Assembly (NCBI GenBank): GCA_039817205.1
Contig: JBCBWG010000098.1
Location: 1-11,367 of the forward strand
From: JBCBWG01 sp039817205
GTDB taxonomy: Bacteria; Pseudomonadota; Alphaproteobacteria; Rhizobiales; Hyphomicrobiaceae
Reading direction: 5' to 3'
Length of the DNA stretch: 11,367 nucleotides
The position numbers were made by a program, and so were the translations under genes. Of this stretch, positions 6,822-11,367 are shown in pieces. How positions within the stretch are numbered: the stretch's first letter is position 1; each line of letters starts with the position of its first letter. The notes beneath the pieces are model-generated. The model searched no databases. It worked only from the letters and a program-made list of their open reading frames with translations, and was not told where the DNA came from.

Positions 6822-7271
6822 CTCTTGCTCCGTTCAACGACCTCGCCAACGCAATGGCGCAAGGCCCTGTTCCAATTCATTCGTCAGGCATTCAACCGAA
6901 AAACCGGCGAGCCCGATGCGCCCCGATTACCAAGTCTCGAGGGAACCGAGATGCCTCGGTTGGTAGACTTAAGCAGTCACACTCCCAGTGAGCCAATCTC
7001 ATCAATGCAGGCGCTGACCCGGCTGGTTGCGTGACACGACACAAAACGACAGGCAAACACACGGGCATGACGACGCGCCGATTGTCTTAGGTATTTGGAC
7101 CCGCTGATCGTGATGATCGGCCGGGGTCGGACACGAGCGGTTGAACGGCTGGATTGCGGCAATCCCGTGGCCCCTGGCCACATCTCAAAAATGCCTCCAC
7201 AACGGTTTACCGGGACGTTGCGTTCGGGCAACGGGTCTGACGTCGGGCAGTAAGCGTGGGGTGAAGAAATC
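6822..7271. other. Gene-free divergent intergenic region between IalB-family gene and YejA-like gene
   Basis: The 450 bases hold no ORF that resembles a protein family; the minus-strand frame at 6977-7483 is an antisense extension of the YejA-like gene. The region should contain both promoters. It carries a compound inverted repeat at 6932-6970 and two smaller dyads: GGATTGC-G-GCAATCC (7151-7165) and CGTTGC-N6-GCAACG (7216-7233), the latter about 40-55 bases before the YejA-like start. No clear -35/-10 pair, tRNA or small RNA gene was identified. Confidence 0.65.
6932..6970. repeat. Compound inverted repeat (two nested stems)
   Basis: An inner 7-base stem AACCGAG (6944-6950) / CTCGGTT (6955-6961) with loop ATGC sits inside an outer 6-base stem AAGTCT (6932-6937) / AGACTT (6965-6970), separated by a 6 by 3 internal loop. 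No T-run follows on either strand, so it is not an intrinsic terminator. It lies 110-150 bases upstream of the IalB-family start and may be an operator pair or a leader RNA structure; this is inference. Confidence 0.5.
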
Positions 7272-9218
7272 ATGCGGCATGCGTTGAACAAAGACGTCCG
7301 CACAGTTTTGCCGCCGGCCTCTCGGCCGAGGTGGCACGCAGCCGCTGACGAGGCTCGGCGCGCCGCCAGGTTTCGCCACTTCTTTGCGGCCGCGATCCTG
7401 ACGATTGCTTCTTTTTTCGCGCCCACCACGATCGCAGGCGCTTCAGATGCTGTTGCGACCGCCGCGACGCCAACAAAAGCCACCGGGCATCATGGGCTTG
7501 CCATGCACGGTCAGCCCGCTTTGGCCGAGACCTTTGAACACCTGCCGTACGTCAACCCAAGTGCTCCCAAAGGCGGGCGGATCTCAATCGGCGTCCAAGG
7601 TGCTTTCGACAGTCTCAACCCATTCATTGTCAAAGGCGTCGCCGTCAATAACGTGCGGGGGTACGTTTATGAAAGCCTGATGGCGCGTTCCGCCGATGAA
7701 CCGTTTTCTCTTTACGGCTTGATTGCCGAGCGCGTCGTGGTGTCGGACGACCGCCGCGTTGCGACGTTTCATTTGCGCCGTTCCGCGCGCTTTTCGGACG
7801 GCCAACCGATCACGGCCGACGACGTCGTGTTTTCGCAAGACCTGTTAAAGACGGTAGGCCGCCCGTACATGCGCTCGCATTACGGCAAGATTAACCGGGC
7901 CATCGCCATTGATGCCCACACCGTCCGCTTCGAGTTCTCGGACGAAAGCGATCGCGAAATCCCGCTGATCGTCGCCCTAATGCCGATCCTTCCGAAGCAT
8001 GCCGTCGATCGAACGACCTTCTCTGAGACGACGCTCGATCCGGAAAGCCTCATCGGCAGCGGTCCATACAAAATCGGACGTGTGGACGCGGGCAAACTGG
8101 TCGTCTTCTCGCGTGACCCGAACTACTGGGCCCGCGACCTGCCAATCCGCCGGGGTCTCTTTAACTTTGACGAGGTGCGCTTCGAGTTCTACCGCGATGC
8201 GACATCGATGTTTGAGGCGTTCAAAACAGGCACGCTCGATTTCCGCTACGAGACACAGCCCATTCAATGGGCCGAGGGTTACGGGTTCGCGGCCGCAACC
8301 GATGGTCGGGTGAAACGCGAGGCGATTGATCTGCGCGTGCCAGCGGGCATGCGCGCACTCGTCTTCAATACCCGTCGCCCCGTCTTTGCCAACATCCAAG
8401 TCCGCCGCGCCCTGAACGAGCTTTTTGATTTCGCCTGGATCAATCAGTCTTTGTTCAACGGCCTTTACTCCCGGTCGCAGAGCTTCTTTGCCCGCTCAGA
8501 CCTCGCAGCCGTTTCTCGCCCCATGACAGCGCTTGAGGCCGAATTGCTTGGGCCCCATCTCGCGGCCGTGAGCGACCCTCTGCAAAAGGGTACGTGGCGT
8601 TTGTCCGAGAGCAATGGCAGCGGCCGCGATCGAGCAGCGCTCCGCCGCGCACTCGCCATGTTCCGCGAAGCCGGTTTCGAAATTCAGGGCAAGCGTCTCG
8701 TCAACAAAGAAACCGGTGCGCCGCTCACGTTTGAATTTCTTGCGCGGCGGAAATCGGAAGAGCGCATGATGCTCGCCTTTGCCGCACGCCTGAAGCAGAT
8801 CGGCATCGCCGTTACGATCCGTCAAGTCGATGCGCAGCAGTACTGGGCACGATTGCGCACGTTCGACTTCGATATGATCCAATGGCGTTGGCCCGCGTCG
8901 CTTTCGCCCGGCAACGAGCAAATCAACCGCTGGAGCAGTCGCTACGCCGACACCGAAGGCAGCCTCAATTTCGCAGGCGTCAAAAACCCGGCAGCTGACG
9001 CAATGATCGCCGCAATGCTGTCAGCCCGCGACCGCGAAACGTTTGAAGCGGCCGTTCGCGCGTTTGACCGCGTGCTCCTGTCGGGTACGTACGTCATTCC
9101 GCTGTTCCATGCCCCCCAGCGCTGGATCGCGCATTGGTCTCACCTGAAATCGCCCGAAAAGCCGCTGTTGTTCGGCCTGGAACTCGACACGTGGTGGTCG
9201 GCGGCACCGCGCTCATGA
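7272..9218 (+). CDS. YejA-like ABC transporter periplasmic solute-binding protein (SBP family 5)
   Basis: The 648-residue product is an extracellular solute-binding protein of the peptide/nickel family, closest in my recall to YejA, the binding protein of the YejABEF oligopeptide and microcin C importer. Residues 37-58 form the hydrophobic core and cleavage part of a signal peptide, preceded by an unusually long Arg-rich N-region of about 36 residues. Mature sequence begins near HHGLAMHG (73-80), then FEHLPYVNPSAPKGG (88-102), GSGPYKI (about 261-267), NTRRPVFANIQVRRALNELF (about 366-385) and a C-terminal LDTWW. These match YejA landmarks such as YVNPAAPKGG, RPVFSDRRVREA and IDTWW. GGTGAAG 5 to 11 bases before ATG supports the start. 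No permease or ATPase genes are in the window. The stop overlaps the next gene by ATGA, so the two are translationally coupled. The ligand is unknown. Confidence 0.85.
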   Translation: MRHALNKDVRTVLPPASRPRWHAAADEARRAARFRHFFAAAILTIASFFAPTTIAGASDAVATAATPTKATGHHGLAMHGQPALAETFEHLPYVNPSAPKGGRISIGVQGAFDSLNPFIVKGVAVNNVRGYVYESLMARSADEPFSLYGLIAERVVVSDDRRVATFHLRRSARFSDGQPITADDVVFSQDLLKTVGRPYMRSHYGKINRAIAIDAHTVRFEFSDESDREIPLIVALMPILPKHAVDRTTFSETTLDPESLIGSGPYKIGRVDAGKLVVFSRDPNYWARDLPIRRGLFNFDEVRFEFYRDATSMFEAFKTGTLDFRYETQPIQWAEGYGFAAATDGRVKREAIDLRVPAGMRALVFNTRRPVFANIQVRRALNELFDFAWINQSLFNGLYSRSQSFFARSDLAAVSRPMTALEAELLGPHLAAVSDPLQKGTWRLSESNGSGRDRAALRRALAMFREAGFEIQGKRLVNKETGAPLTFEFLARRKSEERMMLAFAARLKQIGIAVTIRQVDAQQYWARLRTFDFDMIQWRWPASLSPGNEQINRWSSRYADTEGSLNFAGVKNPAADAMIAAMLSARDRETFEAAVRAFDRVLLSGTYVIPLFHAPQRWIAHWSHLKSPEKPLLFGLELDTWWSAAPRS

Positions 9219-10831
9219 CCAAAGGCTCTGACAGATCCGCGGCCGACCGTCCGGCGCTATCGCAGAGCGCACCCCAGTTCACCGGCGCGCCGCCACCGGC
9301 TGCGTTTAATCTCACCCATTACGCCATCGGTCGCACGGCGGCGGCGGCGCCAGACCGGATCGCACTCGAAGTTGCAGCGACGCCGGACGGCGACATTGCC
9401 GAACGATTGACGTTTCGCGAGCTTGAGCGATCGGCACTAAAAATCGGCGCAGCCCTCCTTAGTCTCGGCTTGGAGCCGGGCGACCGCCTTCTCATTAAGT
9501 TGCCGAACACGAGCACGTATGCGCTGACGTTTTTTGGCGCCATCGCCGTCGGTCTCATTCCAATCCCGGCGTCGGATCAGCTCACGGCTTCAGAGGTCAC
9601 CTTTCTGCTGGACGACAGCGGCGCGCGCGCGATTGTTGGTGCTGCGACTGAAGCCGTGTCACTGACGACTGGCCACGATATCCTTCACGTAACCGCTGAT
9701 GATCTTGCAGCTGCGGCCGCGAAAGCGGCACCAGCCTCCTATGCCGCGACAACGGCCAACACGCCCGCCTATCTCATCTACACATCCGGAACGACGTCGA
9801 AACCGAAGGGTGTCCTGCACGCCCATCGCGCGGCCTGGGGCAGGCGGCCGATGTATCACGGCTGGTACGGTCTTGAGCCGGACGATCGCGTCTTACACGC
9901 AGGCGCCTTCAATTGGACCTACACACTCGGCACCGGCCTGACCGACCCTTGGGCAAACGGTGCGACCGCGCTTGTCTATACGGGTCCAAAAGAGCCCGAT
10001 GTCTGGCCGCGGCTTCTCAATCGGCTCAGCGCCACGCTTTTTGCAGCGGTGCCGGGGCTTTATCGGCAAATGATCAAATATGCACCGAACGCCGTCGCCG
10101 ATCTGGAAACGTTGCGGCACGGGCTCATGGCTGGCGAAGCACCGCCGCCCGACTTGATCCCCAGTTGGTCGCAACTGACAGGTCGCCCGATTTATGAAGC
10201 ACTCGGTATGAGCGAAATCTCAACGTACATCTCGACTGGGCCAAAAACGGCCTCGCGGACCGAGTGTGCGGGTCGTCCGCAGCCGGGTCGCTCCGTCGCG
10301 ATCCTATCAGCTGACGCCGAGAGCGACACACCACTCCAGCGCGGCGAAGAAGGCCTCCTCGCGGTTCATCGATCAGACCCCGGCCTGATGCTTGGCTATT
10401 GGCAAAGACCAGACGAAGAAGCACAAGTCTTTCGCGGAGATTGGTTCGTTGGTGGCGATCTCGCCCGCATGGATCATGACGGCTACGTCACGCACTGCGG
10501 CCGCGCCAATGATGTCATCAAAGCGCTCGGCTACCGGATTTCACCGGTTGAGGTCGAAGCCGCACTCCTCGGGCATCCAGCGATTGCTGAGGTTGCCTGC
10601 GCCGAGCTTCACGTGAGGGACGGCGTCACGATCCTCGGTGCGTTTTACGTCTGTCGGCCAGACGCAGCGCAACCAACGCCGAGCGAATTGGATCGGTTTG
10701 CCGAGACCTGTCTTGCCACCTACAAGCGTCCCCGGCACTGGCAAGCGATCGATACGCTGCCACGCACGGCGAATGGTAAACTTCAACGAGCACGGCTCAA
10801 GCTTGTCGCAGCGCCCGGTTTGCAAGGCTGA
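9215..10831 (+). CDS. AMP-forming acyl-CoA synthetase / ligase (ANL superfamily)
   Basis: The 538-residue enzyme activates a carboxylic acid with ATP to an acyl-adenylate and transfers it to CoA. Motifs in order are the P-loop YTSGTTSKPKG (189-199), YEALGMSE (327-334), DWFVGGDLARMDHDGYV (409-425, ribose-binding Asp 415), the hinge GRANDVIKALGYRISPVEVE (429-448), and PRTANGKLQR (516-525) with catalytic Lys 522. The set and length resemble the medium-chain, acetyl- and benzoate-CoA ligase branch, but the substrate cannot be assigned. The start is taken at ATG 9215, where ATGA overlaps the stop of the YejA-like gene; an upstream GTG at 9134 in frame would overlap the preceding gene by 85 bases and adds 27 residues unlike the family. 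The coupling suggests a shared cytoplasmic/periplasmic theme, such as handling an imported acid. Confidence 0.9.
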   Translation: MTKGSDRSAADRPALSQSAPQFTGAPPPAAFNLTHYAIGRTAAAAPDRIALEVAATPDGDIAERLTFRELERSALKIGAALLSLGLEPGDRLLIKLPNTSTYALTFFGAIAVGLIPIPASDQLTASEVTFLLDDSGARAIVGAATEAVSLTTGHDILHVTADDLAAAAAKAAPASYAATTANTPAYLIYTSGTTSKPKGVLHAHRAAWGRRPMYHGWYGLEPDDRVLHAGAFNWTYTLGTGLTDPWANGATALVYTGPKEPDVWPRLLNRLSATLFAAVPGLYRQMIKYAPNAVADLETLRHGLMAGEAPPPDLIPSWSQLTGRPIYEALGMSEISTYISTGPKTASRTECAGRPQPGRSVAILSADAESDTPLQRGEEGLLAVHRSDPGLMLGYWQRPDEEAQVFRGDWFVGGDLARMDHDGYVTHCGRANDVIKALGYRISPVEVEAALLGHPAIAEVACAELHVRDGVTILGAFYVCRPDAAQPTPSELDRFAETCLATYKRPRHWQAIDTLPRTANGKLQRARLKLVAAPGLQG

Positions 10832-10852
10832 ACGAAACCGGACTTAGCACAG

Positions 10853-10884
10853 AAAAGGCCCGCACTGCGAAACGCGCAGTGCGG
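10853..10884 (-). terminator. Hairpin terminator between convergent ligase and FAS1 genes
   Basis: A perfect 10-pair GC-rich stem CCGCACTGCG (10860-10869) / CGCAGTGCGG (10875-10884) with a 5-base loop lies between the two stop codons. On the minus strand it is followed by GCC and then TTTT (10856-10853), so it most plainly ends the FAS1 transcript. On the plus strand no T-run follows directly; a smaller GCCC/GGGC hairpin (10893-10905) and TTTT at 10915 come later, so bidirectional action is possible but weaker. Confidence 0.75.
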
Positions 10885-10921
10885 ACCAAGTCGCCCTATT
10901 CGGGCAACCCTTCGTTTTGTC

Positions 10922-11367
10922 TTACGACGCAGCCTTTGGCATGATCACGGTGTCGATCACGTGGATGACGCCGTTTGATGTTTCGATGTCAGCTGCCGTG
11001 ACCTTCGCGCCGTCAACCATGACGCCCTTCGTCGCGTCGACTTTCACCTTCGAGCCTTCGACGGTCTTCGCCGACAGTTGCTTGCCTGCGATGTCGGACG
11101 ACATCACCTTACCCGGCAGCACATGATAGGTCAGGATCTGGACGAGCTTGTCCTTGTTCTCAGGCTTCAGCAGCGAATCCACCGTGCCAGCTGGCAGCTT
11201 GGCAAACGCTTCGTCGGTCGGCGCGAATACCGTGAACGGGCCGTCGCCTTTCAACGTGTCGACCAGTCCAGCTGCTTTGACAGCAGCGACGAGCGTTTGG
11301 AACTGTCCGGCGCTTGCGGCGGTGTCGACAATGTCCTTGGCTTTCTTGCCTGCGTGGGCGGGGGCGG
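10922..11367 (-). CDS. Secreted fasciclin (FAS1) domain protein (N-terminus cut by window edge)
   Basis: The visible 148 residues run from the right edge to TAA at 10922-10924. The first residues, APAHAGKKAKD, look like the end of a signal peptide (cleavage after AHA). One FAS1 domain follows: AKDIVDTAASAGQFQTLV, then the first conserved box GPFTVFAPTDEAFAKLP, then ILTYHVLPGKV, and the second conserved box VIHVIDTVIMP near the C-terminus. Small single-domain FAS1 proteins are common in alphaproteobacteria as periplasmic or secreted proteins, with adhesion proposed in some cases (for example Nex18/Fdp of rhizobia, from memory). The stretch MKGDGPF could be read from a TTG at 11254, but it begins inside the domain, so the true start lies beyond the window. 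It converges on the ligase gene across a hairpin. Confidence 0.9.
   Translation of the reverse strand, partial: APAHAGKKAKDIVDTAASAGQFQTLVAAVKAAGLVDTLKGDGPFTVFAPTDEAFAKLPAGTVDSLLKPENKDKLVQILTYHVLPGKVMSSDIAGKQLSAKTVEGSKVKVDATKGVMVDGAKVTAADIETSNGVIHVIDTVIMPKAAS

Noticed and set aside
6958..6968. GGTTGGTAGACT resembling the D-arm of a leucine tRNA
   Set aside because: No T-loop, anticodon stem or acceptor stem follows; the bases belong to the compound inverted repeat.
6977..7483. Minus-strand ORF of 168 codons crossing the intergenic region
   Set aside because: Its N-terminal third is antisense to the YejA-like signal region and the rest has biased composition with no family features.
9134..9214. 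Upstream in-frame GTG start for the acyl-CoA ligase
   Set aside because: It would overlap the YejA-like gene by 85 bases; the ATGA overlap at 9215 is the usual coupled arrangement.

Overview
The window is a GC-rich chromosomal segment from an alphaproteobacterium, most likely Hyphomicrobiales (Rhizobiales). The lineage is inferred from recalled families: an alphaproteobacterial-type porin with an N-terminal coiled coil, an IalB-family periplasmic protein, an HspQ close to rhizobial versions, and a UbiH/COQ6-type hydroxylase with the GEAGH variant. No transposase, integrase, phage gene, CRISPR array, tRNA or rRNA was seen. Coding density is high and all genes look intact except the two cut by the window edges.

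Layout. (1) 1-1141, minus: an outer-membrane porin whose C-terminus lies beyond the left edge. (2) 1142-1781: a 640-base gene-free stretch with several inverted repeats and a locally AT-rich patch. (3) 1782-5896, plus: four genes in line, namely a ubiquinone-type FAD hydroxylase, a lipid A acyltransferase of the LpxL/HtrB family, a malyl-CoA/citramalyl-CoA lyase (mcl) of the type known from Chloroflexus, and hspQ. Gaps of about 100 to 215 bases separate them, so they may be one loose operon or several units. (4) 6036-6821, minus: an IalB-family secreted protein with a strong intrinsic terminator. (5) 6822-7271: a 450-base divergent intergenic region with a compound inverted repeat. (6) 7272-10831, plus: a YejA-like periplasmic solute-binding protein whose stop overlaps the start of an AMP-forming acyl-CoA ligase (ATGA). 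(7) 10922 to the right edge, minus: a secreted fasciclin (FAS1) protein that converges on the ligase across a hairpin terminator.

Two themes stand out. Porin, lipid A acyltransferase, IalB, YejA-like protein and FAS1 protein all belong to the cell envelope. Mcl and the ligase are CoA-thioester enzymes. I found no clearly new multi-gene system. The most notable items are the Chloroflexus-type Mcl in a proteobacterial setting and the coupling of an orphan binding protein to an acyl-CoA ligase with no permease genes nearby.
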